Below are positions 24,713-32,572 of a DNA stretch of 64,000 bases, in pieces (positions within the stretch are counted from its first letter, which is position 1; each line of letters begins with the position of its first letter). The notes below the pieces were generated by a model. It was not told the DNA's origin. It saw only the letters and a program-made list of their open reading frames with translations, and made no database searches. Source of the DNA: JANNOG01 sp031398915 (GTDB taxonomy: Bacteria > Actinomycetota > Actinomycetes > Actinomycetales > JBBAYJ01); the NCBI GenBank assembly GCA_031398915.1, contig JANNOG010000088.1:1-64000 (forward strand), read 5' to 3'. The position numbers and the translations under genes are program-made.

Positions 24713-25687
24713 TCAGACGTCGGAGGAGTGCCCGGGGAACAGGTGCGCCTGCGGGTTGAGCACCACGGCGATGTTGTTGACTGCGGTCGCCGCCTCACCG
24801 AACCCCGTGGCGATCAGCTTGACCTTGCCGGGATAGGTACAGACGTCACCGGCCGAATAGACCCGCTCACGAGACGTCTGCATGGTCGTGTCGACCGAGA
24901 TGTCGCGCTTGGAGAGGCTGAGACCCCATTGGCGCAGTGGCCCCAGGTCGGCGTGGAAGCCCAGCGCCGCGATGACGGCCTGCGCGGGCTGACGGGTGAC
25001 GGCGCCGTCGCGATCCCGGATCTCGACACTGGCGACGGTCGGATCCCCGTGCAGCTCGATCACCTCGCACCCCGTGCGTATCGGCACCCCCGACGCGCGA
25101 ACCTCGTCGATGGTCCCCTGGTGCGCCCGAAAGGTGTCCCGCCGGTGTACCAGGGTCACCGACCGGGCGATCGGCTGCAACATCAGGGCCCAGTCGAACG
25201 CCGAGTCACCACCGCCCACGATGACCACGTCCAACCCCGCCAACTCCTGCGGCGCCGGGACGAAGTGCATCAGCCCTCTGCCCAACCACCCGTCTCCGGA
25301 CGGCAGCGGCTTCGGGGTGAACTCGCCGATTCCGGCCGTGACGAGGATCGCCCGGGCGGCGACCGCATCGCCATCGGCCAGCCCCACCTGCCAGCCCGCT
25401 TGACCGTCCTCACGCTCGACCAGCCCACGGGCCTGGCGTCCCAACAGGTAGGTCGGGGACCAGCGGGCGGCCTGGGCGACCAACCCGGTCACCAGATCGC
25501 GACCCAGGACCGCCGGAAACCCCGCAACGTCGTAGATGAACTTCTCGGGGTACATCGCCGTCACCTGGCCGCCGGCTTCGGGCAGCGAATCCACCAGCGT
25601 CACGTGGAGACCTCGGAACCCGGCATAGAAGGCGCCATAGAGGCCCACGGGCCCGGCGCCGATGATCAACAGGTCGGTTTCGATCAC
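24713..25687 (-). CDS. Thioredoxin-reductase-like ferredoxin-NADP+ reductase
   Basis: This 324-aa protein has an FAD-binding motif GAGPVGLYGAFYAG near residue 10, an NADP-binding GGGDSAFDWA near 160, and a C-terminal FAD contact GDVCTYPGKVKLIATGFGEA near 290. The CxxC redox pair of thioredoxin reductases is absent, which identifies the YumC-type FNR group. It transfers electrons between NADPH and ferredoxin or flavodoxin in the cytosol. The GTG at 25687 is the first start that places the Rossmann motif at the N-terminus; the frame upstream overlaps dcd antisense and is spurious. It is divergent from dcd by 66 bp. Confidence 0.85.
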   Translation of the reverse strand: MIETDLLIIGAGPVGLYGAFYAGFRGLHVTLVDSLPEAGGQVTAMYPEKFIYDVAGFPAVLGRDLVTGLVAQAARWSPTYLLGRQARGLVEREDGQAGWQVGLADGDAVAARAILVTAGIGEFTPKPLPSGDGWLGRGLMHFVPAPQELAGLDVVIVGGGDSAFDWALMLQPIARSVTLVHRRDTFRAHQGTIDEVRASGVPIRTGCEVIELHGDPTVASVEIRDRDGAVTRQPAQAVIAALGFHADLGPLRQWGLSLSKRDISVDTTMQTSRERVYSAGDVCTYPGKVKLIATGFGEAATAVNNIAVVLNPQAHLFPGHSSDV

Positions 25688-25753
25688 TTCGCCACTGTCG
25701 CATGCACCGCCCCGCGGGAGCGGAACGGCCCCATGCGGCGCTACGGTCGTGGG

Positions 25754-26329
25754 ATGTTGCTGTCGGATCGTGACATCCACACCGCTGTGACGGCGGGCGA
25801 GATCACCCTCGATCCGTTCGATCCGGCGATGGTCCAGCCCAGCAGTGTCGACGTCCGGCTCGACCGCTGGTTTCGACTGTTCGACAACCACAAGTACGGC
25901 CTGATCGATCCGTCGGTCGAGCAGCCCGACATGACGCGCCTGGTCGAGGTCGAACCGGCCGAGTCCTTCGTCCTGCACCCTGGGGAGTTCGTCCTGGGGT
26001 CGACCTTCGAGGGCGTCGGCCTGGGCCCCGAGTTGGCGGCGCGACTCGAGGGAAAGTCCAGCCTGGGGCGCCTCGGCCTGCTGACCCACTCGACGGCCGG
26101 GTTCATCGACCCAGGATTCAGCGGCCACGTGACCCTCGAACTCAGCAACGTCGCAACGTTGCCCATCGCGTTATGGCCCGGCATGAAGATCGGCCAGTTG
26201 TGTTTCTTCCGGTTGTCCAGCCCGGCCGAGCACCCGTACGGCTCGGTCGGGTACGGCAACCGCTACCAGGGCCAGCGCGGACCCACGGCGAGTCGCTCCT
26301 GGCAGAACTTCCACCGGGCGTCGGTGTGA
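25754..26329 (+). CDS. dcd: dCTP deaminase (actinobacterial type, probably dUMP-forming)
   Basis: This 191-aa protein is full length for the family. It starts MLLSDRDIHTAV and contains VQPSSVDVRLD, EGKSSLGRLGLLTHSTAGFI, DPGFSGHVTLELSN and PGMKIGQLCF. The catalytic Glu lies in the HVTLELSN strand region. The enzyme converts dCTP to dUTP. Actinobacterial members such as M. tuberculosis Rv0321 also hydrolyse dUTP to dUMP, feeding dTMP synthesis; that bifunctionality is inferred here. The next gene starts 1 bp after its stop. Confidence 0.95.
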   Translation: MLLSDRDIHTAVTAGEITLDPFDPAMVQPSSVDVRLDRWFRLFDNHKYGLIDPSVEQPDMTRLVEVEPAESFVLHPGEFVLGSTFEGVGLGPELAARLEGKSSLGRLGLLTHSTAGFIDPGFSGHVTLELSNVATLPIALWPGMKIGQLCFFRLSSPAEHPYGSVGYGNRYQGQRGPTASRSWQNFHRASV

Positions 26330-26330
26330 C

Positions 26331-27233
26331 GTGCCTGGCTTGAGACGCCGCACGGCCGCGGGTAGATACGACCACCTGAAGGATCGTCACGTCCTGGTGG
26401 TGCCGACGACGACCGACCCGGTCGACGTTGACGCACTGGTCAGGGCGTGGTTCCCGTATACCTCGCTGGCCACGGACGGTCACGCGGACCTGCCCGGCGT
26501 CGGCGTCCTGACCGGTCCTGTCGAGCTGTCGATGGAGGACGCCGTCGGCGCCGACGTCCCGACGCCGTGGACCGTGGCGTACGACCTCCATGTGTCCGCC
26601 ACGCGTGAGCGGTCGAAACCTGCCCGCCGCCCTGACGGGCTCCACCGAGCCTTTCCTCACGGCCTACCGACCGGTGCGGAGCTGCAGGCCCTGGATTTCC
26701 TGCTGGCGCTCGCCCGGCGCCTCGGGGGTGGCGTACGTGCCGCAGGTGGCGCTGAGTTGCTGCTCCCCGACCCGGCCGGAGCCGTCGACTTCCGTGTGAT
26801 CTCGCCGCGGTGGTTGCGAGCCGCCGACGTCGCCACCCTGGCGGGAAACGAGGACGGTGAGGGCGTGGCGGTGGTGGTCGACGGCGTCTCGTTGCCGTCG
26901 GGTGCGCCCGCGCCGCCCGACGGCACACCTTTCGATGTCCGGCTGTCGTTGGGCCCCGCGGGCGCGGTGTCGGTTCGGGCCCGAGTATCCGAGTCGCCCG
27001 AGCCCGCGGTGGCCGGTGAGGCCTTTGCCACGGCCGCGACTGCGGTGTACGACGTCGTCTGGCAATCCCCCGATCCGACCTGGCGGTTCGCCGAGACGCT
27101 GGACGGCATCGCGTTGGCCTGCCGCGAGCGCGCCCGTGGCCCGATCGAATCGATCGCCCGAACATTGGCCGAACTGGGCAGCGGGGTGGTCGTGGATGCC
27201 GACGGCTTTCCGGTCGACCGTTACCACCTCTGA
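26331..27233 (+). CDS. Conserved hypothetical actinobacterial protein
   Basis: This 300-aa soluble protein has no signal or membrane segment. Visible features are VPTTTDPVDVDALVRAWFP at the N-terminus, LQALDFLLALARRLGGGVR and LLLPDPAGAVDFRVISP in the middle, and PIESIARTLAELGSGVVVDADGFPVDRY at the end. The GTG start lies 1 bp after dcd, so it is likely co-transcribed with it. The family and function are not recognised; no catalytic motif stands out. Confidence 0.7.
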   Translation: MPGLRRRTAAGRYDHLKDRHVLVVPTTTDPVDVDALVRAWFPYTSLATDGHADLPGVGVLTGPVELSMEDAVGADVPTPWTVAYDLHVSATRERSKPARRPDGLHRAFPHGLPTGAELQALDFLLALARRLGGGVRAAGGAELLLPDPAGAVDFRVISPRWLRAADVATLAGNEDGEGVAVVVDGVSLPSGAPAPPDGTPFDVRLSLGPAGAVSVRARVSESPEPAVAGEAFATAATAVYDVVWQSPDPTWRFAETLDGIALACRERARGPIESIARTLAELGSGVVVDADGFPVDRYHL

Positions 27234-27341
27234 GTTGCTCGAACGGGCTATTCGACGACTGCCGAAAGGCATCCAATCGGGCGTGATCACCGGCTTCGGC
27301 GCGGCGAAGCGCCGAGTTGGCTTTCGAGGCGCGAGGGACCG

Positions 27342-27986
27342 GTGTTGACTGAGGGGGTGCGCCCCCTTACTCCTGTGCAGGCGGTGGGAATGGCTCGCCA
27401 GGGAATCTTCGATCGAGGCGGTCGGATCGTCGGCTACGAGATGTTGTTCCGCCTGCCCCCAGCCAGTCAGGCGCCGGTCATGACGACCGAGGCCGAGCAC
27501 GAGCGTGCCACGGCCGAAGTGGTGCGAGGCGTGGTGCAACGCCAGTCCAGCGTGGTCCGAGACAGTGACGCGCTGCTGTTCGTCAACTTCCCGCGAGCCT
27601 TCCTGGTGGGTGCCCTCCCGTTGGGCCTGCCCCCCGATCACCTGGTCATCGAGGTGCTGGAGCACGTCGTTCCCGACGACGAGTTGATCGCGGGGGTGCG
27701 AGACCTCCGCCGTCGCGGCTATCGGGTGGCGGTGGACGACTGGGCGGGCGAGCACGAGCGGGACGGCCTGATCTCGGAGGCTCAATTCGTCAAGATCGAT
27801 CTGGGTGACGTCGATCCGGCCGGCTTGGGGTCACTGGTGCAGGGACTGCACGAGACGTGGCCGGAGATGCTGGTGGTCGTCGAGCGCCTGGAGACGTCGG
27901 CCGACGTCGAATTGGCCCGACGCGCCGGGGCAGACCTGTTCCAGGGATTTCACCTCGACGCACCGAAGTACGAACCCGTCGTCTAG
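27342..27986 (+). CDS. EAL-domain protein with degenerate active site (YuxH/HDOD-EAL type N-terminal half)
   Basis: This 214-aa protein has the EAL fold: QGIFDRGGRIVGYEMLFR in place of the EAL loop (EML), LLFVNFPRAFLVG, LVIEVLEHV, VAVDDWAGEHERDGLI, FVKIDL, VVVERLE and GADLFQGFHLDAP. The second-metal DDFG loop is shortened and lacks FGTG, so c-di-GMP hydrolysis is doubtful. Binding or a protein-interaction role is more likely. In YuxH relatives an HDOD domain follows, but here the protein stops. TTG start. It ends 2 bp from the convergent Fe-S oxidoreductase gene. Confidence 0.75.
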   Translation: MLTEGVRPLTPVQAVGMARQGIFDRGGRIVGYEMLFRLPPASQAPVMTTEAEHERATAEVVRGVVQRQSSVVRDSDALLFVNFPRAFLVGALPLGLPPDHLVIEVLEHVVPDDELIAGVRDLRRRGYRVAVDDWAGEHERDGLISEAQFVKIDLGDVDPAGLGSLVQGLHETWPEMLVVVERLETSADVELARRAGADLFQGFHLDAPKYEPVV

Positions 27987-27988
27987 CG

Positions 27989-30433
27989 TCAACCCGCCGT
28001 GGTCGGCGTGGGAGCACTCCGGCTGTCACTGTCGTCGTGGCTGTCGCTGCCGCCCGGGTTGCCGCTGCTGTCTGCGTAACCATGTCCGTCCGAGTTACCG
28101 GCGCCTTGCCCTCGTCGTACTGCCGCGAGCAACAATTGCGAGATGTCGACCACGTCGAAGTTCTCGGGTGCCGCGCCGGTGGCCTGAGCGGACGCGACGC
28201 CATCGGCCAACATGACCCGACAGAACGGGCAGGCGATGGCCACCGCGTCGGCCCCGGTTGCCAACGCCTCCTCGGTGCGGTTGGCGTTGATCCGAGTGCC
28301 GATGGTCTCCTCCATCCACATCCGCGCCCCACCCGCGCCACAGCAGAACGAACGCTCACGCGTACGCGGCATCTCCTTGAGGGTGACCCCGGACGCCTCG
28401 ATCAGCTCACGCGGGGGTGAGTACACCCCGTTGTGACGACCCAGATAGCACGGATCGTGATATGTGACGGTTCGCAACTGGTCCGCCTCGGCGCCCACCG
28501 GGGCGACCGGCACCAGCCGGCCGTTGCGGACGAGTCGGTTGAGCAGTTGCGTGTGGTGGACGACCTCCAGCTCCAGACCGAGCTGCGGGTACTCGTTGCT
28601 CAGTGTGTTGAAGCAGTGGGCACAGGTGACGACGACGTGACGGGCGCCGGCCCCGCGAAGCGTCTCGACGTTCGCGTTGGCCAGCTGCTGGAACAGGAAC
28701 TCGTTGCCCGCGCGGCGGGCGGGGTCACCGGTACACGTCTCGCCGTCACCGAGTACCGCGAAACTGACGCCCGCCGCGTACAGCAGCTCGGCCACGGCCC
28801 GGGTGGTCTTCTTGGCACGGTCGTCGTAGGCCCCGGCGCAGCCCACCCACAGCAGGTAGTCGACCTCGGCAAGGGTGTCGGTGGCGCTCTCGTCCTGGCC
28901 CACCACGGTGACCTCGAATGGGAGGTCCTTCGCCCATTCGAGACGCGCCCGGGCGGACATACCCCACGGATTGCCCTTACCGTCGAGATTCTTGAACAAC
29001 CCACCCAATTGTGTGGGGAAGGCCGACTCCAACAGCACCTGGTGGCGGCGCATATCCACGATGTGGTCGACGTGCTCGATATCGACGGGGCATTGTTCGA
29101 CGCATGCACCGCACGTCGTGCACGACCACAGCACGTCGGGATCGATGACGCCACCGAGTGACTCCGCGACCGCCAGCACGTCCTGGTGCGCCACCGCTGC
29201 GGCGGAACCCACGGCCAGGCCCGTGGTCACGGTCGGCCCCGCGCCGTACCCCGACCGGGTAGCACCGACCAGGGCACGCGGCTGATAGTCACCGGCGCCG
29301 GTGACACCGTCGGGGGTGTCCGAGCCGGCCGCTATGAGGGCTGGGGCGACCTGGTAGGCGTGATCACGCAACGCTGTGATCAACAGCTTGGGGCTGAGCG
29401 GCTTGTCCGTCTGCCACGCCGGGCATTGACTCTGGCACCGCCCGCACTCGGTGCAGGTCGTCAGGTCCAGCAGGCCCTTCCACGAGAGGTCGGTGATCGT
29501 CCCGACGCCCAGCGACGCCTCGTCGGGTAGGTCCTCGAGCGCCTCGAAGTCCACCGGCTTGCCTGCCACCCGCATGGGCGACAGCGCTCCCAACGAGGTC
29601 CCGCCTGCAGGGTCCCGCTTGAACAGGATGTTGAACGGGGCGGTGAACCGGTGCCACGCCACACCCATCGAGAGGTTGAGGCCGACGACGACGAACCACG
29701 CCATCGAGACGGCGATCTTGAGCGTGGCGACCGCGATGATCGCTGCGTCGAGAGTGGCGAGGTCGGAACCGGCGAAGATCTCACCCAGCCACGCCGTCAG
29801 CGGGTAGTACGTGAACGAGGCGAACGGCGAACCCTCGGCCGCGTCGACTCCGTATTCCAGGCCGCGCAGGGTCAGGATGCACAGCGCGATGGCGAGGATG
29901 GTGGCCTCGACGTAGTACGCCTGCCACGTCGTCGATCCGAAGAAACGCGAGCTGCGCCCCGGTAGTCGCCGGCTGACCTGTCGAACGACGGTCAGGGCGA
30001 CGATTCCCAGCAGCGTCAGCCAGGCGATGATCTCGACGAACCAGGCGTATGCGGGGGCGCGACCGATCAGCGGTAACGCGTAGTGCGGCTCGAAGACCTG
30101 TCCGTACGCCGTGACGAGCGTGCCCAGGAGGGTCACGAAGCCGACCATGACGAACCAGTGGGCAGCCCCGGGGATGGACCACTGGAGCATCCGCGTGTGG
30201 CCGACCACCTCGACGACCGTGTTCTCGACCCGGTGCCACGGGCGCCCGGTCCGTGTCCGGTCAGCGGTCCCCAGTCGAAGCACCTGCACGATCCGGGTCG
30301 CGCCGGCGGTGAACGTGGCCAACCCGACCAGGGTGGCGACGGCGACGACGGCGATGGCGACCAGTTGCAGTGGCGGTGGCGCGTCAGACGTGGCGGGTGA
30401 AGTGACGACCGCTGAGGTGGCGGCGATACCCAT
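27989..30433 (-). CDS. Large membrane Fe-S oxidoreductase (Rv0338c-like, HdrD/GlpC type with CCG domains)
   Basis: This is an 814-aa protein. Residues 1-260 hold about six membrane helices of the nitrate-reductase-gamma/cytochrome b type. Two 4Fe-4S sites follow, CTECGRCQSQCPAWQTD near 350 and CTTCGACVEQCPVDIEHVD near 440. Two CCG domains come next, including VTYHDPCYLGRHNGVYSP and FCCGAGGARMW. The Asp/Ser-rich tail is low complexity. It probably passes electrons between quinone and a cytoplasmic donor or acceptor through the clusters, like heterodisulfide reductase HdrDE; the physiological substrate of Rv0338c-type enzymes is not settled. ATG at 30433. Two small membrane-protein genes lie just upstream on the same strand. 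Confidence 0.88.
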   Translation of the reverse strand: MGIAATSAVVTSPATSDAPPPLQLVAIAVVAVATLVGLATFTAGATRIVQVLRLGTADRTRTGRPWHRVENTVVEVVGHTRMLQWSIPGAAHWFVMVGFVTLLGTLVTAYGQVFEPHYALPLIGRAPAYAWFVEIIAWLTLLGIVALTVVRQVSRRLPGRSSRFFGSTTWQAYYVEATILAIALCILTLRGLEYGVDAAEGSPFASFTYYPLTAWLGEIFAGSDLATLDAAIIAVATLKIAVSMAWFVVVGLNLSMGVAWHRFTAPFNILFKRDPAGGTSLGALSPMRVAGKPVDFEALEDLPDEASLGVGTITDLSWKGLLDLTTCTECGRCQSQCPAWQTDKPLSPKLLITALRDHAYQVAPALIAAGSDTPDGVTGAGDYQPRALVGATRSGYGAGPTVTTGLAVGSAAAVAHQDVLAVAESLGGVIDPDVLWSCTTCGACVEQCPVDIEHVDHIVDMRRHQVLLESAFPTQLGGLFKNLDGKGNPWGMSARARLEWAKDLPFEVTVVGQDESATDTLAEVDYLLWVGCAGAYDDRAKKTTRAVAELLYAAGVSFAVLGDGETCTGDPARRAGNEFLFQQLANANVETLRGAGARHVVVTCAHCFNTLSNEYPQLGLELEVVHHTQLLNRLVRNGRLVPVAPVGAEADQLRTVTYHDPCYLGRHNGVYSPPRELIEASGVTLKEMPRTRERSFCCGAGGARMWMEETIGTRINANRTEEALATGADAVAIACPFCRVMLADGVASAQATGAAPENFDVVDISQLLLAAVRRGQGAGNSDGHGYADSSGNPGGSDSHDDSDSRSAPTPTTAG

Positions 30434-30484
30434 GCGGCTGGTCCTTCCCCTGGCGGTGGTGGGCCAAGGTTACCCACCGGTAGG

Positions 30485-30631
30485 TCACAGCAGGTCGACG
30501 ACCCACATGATGAAGGCCGCGAGGAACGGCGCGACCGCCACCAGCATCCCGACCACCAACAGCGCTGCGACGATACGGACCAGCGGTGCCGGACGTCCGG
30601 GTCGCGACCCGGCACGCAACAAGCGCAGCAT
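30485..30631 (-). CDS. 48-aa single-helix membrane protein
   Basis: This small ORF encodes a basic N-terminus (LLRAGSRPGRPAP) and one membrane helix (IVAALLVVGMLVAVAPFLAA) ending WVVDLL. The ATG overlaps the stop of the DUF4235 gene as ATGA, which supports translation. The family is not recognised. It may help or anchor the downstream Fe-S oxidoreductase, but that is inference from position. Confidence 0.6.
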   Translation of the reverse strand: MLRLLRAGSRPGRPAPLVRIVAALLVVGMLVAVAPFLAAFIMWVVDLL

Positions 30632-30927
30632 CAGCGGGTCACCCGCTCCGCGCGCGACACCATGGCCCGGGGTAGCGACCCGCCGGCCCGGTGGGAGTAG
30701 TAGCGCGCAGCCTGGCGGATCGCTACGACGCGGGCCACGTTGAGCACGGCCCCCGCAATCACGGCGTAGGTGATCGCCTCCGGCAGTCGCGTCTCGGGGT
30801 TCTCGGGGACATCCGGCGGATTGGTTCCGGTCACCGCCCGCCATCCGGTGCGTATCGCGCGCTGGGCCAGCGCCCCGCCCGCGAGGGTCGCGACGGTGAC
30901 CATGACCTTCCACACCAGCCCGAACAT
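30631..30927 (-). CDS. DUF4235 membrane protein
   Basis: This 98-aa protein matches the actinobacterial DUF4235 pattern: W-K-V-M-V near the N-terminus, a Gly/Ala helix (TVATLAGGALAQRAIRTGW), TGTNPPDVPENPETRLPEAI and a second helix (YAVIAGAVLNVARVVAIRQAA). I prefer the ATG at 30927 (MFGLVWKV); the longer frame would need a TTG. The function of the family is unknown. It is co-directional with, and overlaps, the 48-aa gene. Confidence 0.75.
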   Translation of the reverse strand: MFGLVWKVMVTVATLAGGALAQRAIRTGWRAVTGTNPPDVPENPETRLPEAITYAVIAGAVLNVARVVAIRQAARYYSHRAGGSLPRAMVSRAERVTR

Positions 30928-31025
30928 TCCCAAAGCCTGCCTGGTGCCGTCCCCACCCGGCAACCCGGGGCAGCCGAAACCACCCTGGCCAACATTCAGC
31001 TGCCCGGGTGATACTGCAGCACGCC

Positions 31026-32486
31026 ATGAGAGTTCATGCCCCCATCGCCCTCGTCATCCTGTGCGCCAGCCTGGTCGGCAGCGCCGGCTTCTGGGCGGGA
31101 GTGGCGTCGGCGCCCGCCGCCGGCAACAACCCGGGGACAGTGGTGGCCGGGGGCAACGGCCGGGGTTCGGCCCTCACCCAGCTGGCCCGGCCGGAGCAGA
31201 TCACCTTCGACGATCGTGACCAGCTGTTCGTCGCCGACGTGTTCAACAACCGGACCGTCCAGTGGAGCGGCTCACCCGGGCGGGCCACGGTGGTCGCGGG
31301 CGGAGCACTGGGCGGGCTGGGCAGCTATCCGAGCGGGGTGGCAGTGGACGCGGCAGGGCGGGTGTTCGTCGCCGACACGTTCAATCACCGCATCGTCCGA
31401 TGGGATCCGGGCGCGGTCTCGGGTGTCGTGGTCGCGGGTGGGCCCGGCACCGGCGACGCCAATTCGGGAATCGACCTCAGCCGGTTGAACAATCCGAGTC
31501 AGCTGGTGGCGACGCCGGACGGCGCGGTGATCGTGGCCGACACCGGCAACGACCGCGTCGTGAGGTGGCCGGACGGCGCCGACACCGGGGTGCTGGTCGC
31601 CGGAGGGCAGGGTCGCGGCCAGTCCCTGGGGCAACTCGCGCTGCCGGTCGGCGTGGCACTGAGTCCGACCGGGGACGTGTATGTCGCCGACACACAGAAC
31701 CATCGAGTGGTCCGGTGGGGGCCGCTGGGTGGTCAGGGGGTCCTCGTCGCCGGTGGCACCGGGCCCGGAGCAGGTGCGGCGCAGCTGTCAGGGCCGACCG
31801 GGATCGTCCTCGACGCCGGTGGGACGATCTTCGTCGCCGACACGCAGAACCATCGAGTGATGCGCTGGGCCGCGGGTGCGTCGGCGGGCGTCGTGGTGGC
31901 CGGTGGCCGCGGCCCGGGCGCTGCGCTCGACCAACTGAGCAAGCCGGTCGGCGTGCTGCTGGACGGCGTCGGTGGGCTGCTGATCGGCGACCGTGAGAAC
32001 GACCGGGTGCTGCGAGTGGGTGCCAGCGGCGCCAACGCGGTCCCGGTCGAACCACCCGTGACCACCACTCCCATCCCTGCCGGGGGCGCCACATTCAGCC
32101 CACCCGCCGCATACGTCCCGCCGGTCCTGACCGACGTCGCCCTGGACCCCGAGGTGCTCGCCGCCCTGCTACGCGCCAACGGCGGTGTGGCGGTCCCGGT
32201 GACGCCCACCCCGACGCCGCCGACGTTGGCTGCGGCATCCGTCGTGCCCGGCGCGGTGAACGGCGTCCTCGGCACACCGGCGACCGGCTTCCCGACGACC
32301 GAAGCCGGCCCCGAGCCGACGTGGTCCCGGCCGCTCGCGGCGCCACGCGAGCCCTCACGATTGCCCGTCACCGGCACCGAGGTCCTCCAATTGGTCGTCT
32401 TCGGTGGTGCCCTCGTCGCCGGGGGGGTGTTCGTCATCCGTCGGTGGCGCGGGCGCCGAGCGGACCTGCCCGGAAGGCGAGCGTGA
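31026..32486 (+). CDS. NHL-repeat beta-propeller protein with LPXTG-type wall anchor
   Basis: This 486-aa protein has a signal peptide (APIALVILCASLVGSAGFW). About six NHL-like repeats follow, each with a VADTQNHRVVRW-type strand and a VVAGG start, covering residues 40-340 and forming one propeller. A Pro/Thr-rich stalk follows. The C-terminus is LPVTG, a hydrophobic helix (VLQLVVFGGALVAGGVFVI) and RRWRGRRA, which is a complete sortase signal. It should be covalently attached to peptidoglycan and display the propeller outside. No sortase gene is in the window. An ATG at 31008 is an alternative start. Confidence 0.85.
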   Translation: MRVHAPIALVILCASLVGSAGFWAGVASAPAAGNNPGTVVAGGNGRGSALTQLARPEQITFDDRDQLFVADVFNNRTVQWSGSPGRATVVAGGALGGLGSYPSGVAVDAAGRVFVADTFNHRIVRWDPGAVSGVVVAGGPGTGDANSGIDLSRLNNPSQLVATPDGAVIVADTGNDRVVRWPDGADTGVLVAGGQGRGQSLGQLALPVGVALSPTGDVYVADTQNHRVVRWGPLGGQGVLVAGGTGPGAGAAQLSGPTGIVLDAGGTIFVADTQNHRVMRWAAGASAGVVVAGGRGPGAALDQLSKPVGVLLDGVGGLLIGDRENDRVLRVGASGANAVPVEPPVTTTPIPAGGATFSPPAAYVPPVLTDVALDPEVLAALLRANGGVAVPVTPTPTPPTLAAASVVPGAVNGVLGTPATGFPTTEAGPEPTWSRPLAAPREPSRLPVTGTEVLQLVVFGGALVAGGVFVIRRWRGRRADLPGRRA

Positions 32487-32510
32487 ACCCGACCGGGTAG
32501 TTGGGCTGCT

Positions 32511-32543
32511 GGTCACTCACTGCTCATCTGTTGTTCACCCACG
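32511..32543. promoter_or_regulatory. PHO box: three 11-bp direct repeat units upstream of phoD
   Basis: The units GGTCACTCACT (32511-32521), GCTCATCTGTT (32522-32532) and GTTCACCCACG (32533-32543) lie head to tail. The Streptomyces PhoP direct repeat consensus is approximately G(G/T)TCAYYYR(C/G)G. The third unit matches fully, the first at 10 of 11 positions and the middle one about 8. The site lies 30 bp before phoD, which strongly suggests PhoP control by phosphate starvation. Confidence 0.75.
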
Positions 32544-32572
32544 ATCGGCCGTCCGGAGTGTCTACTGGCCAC

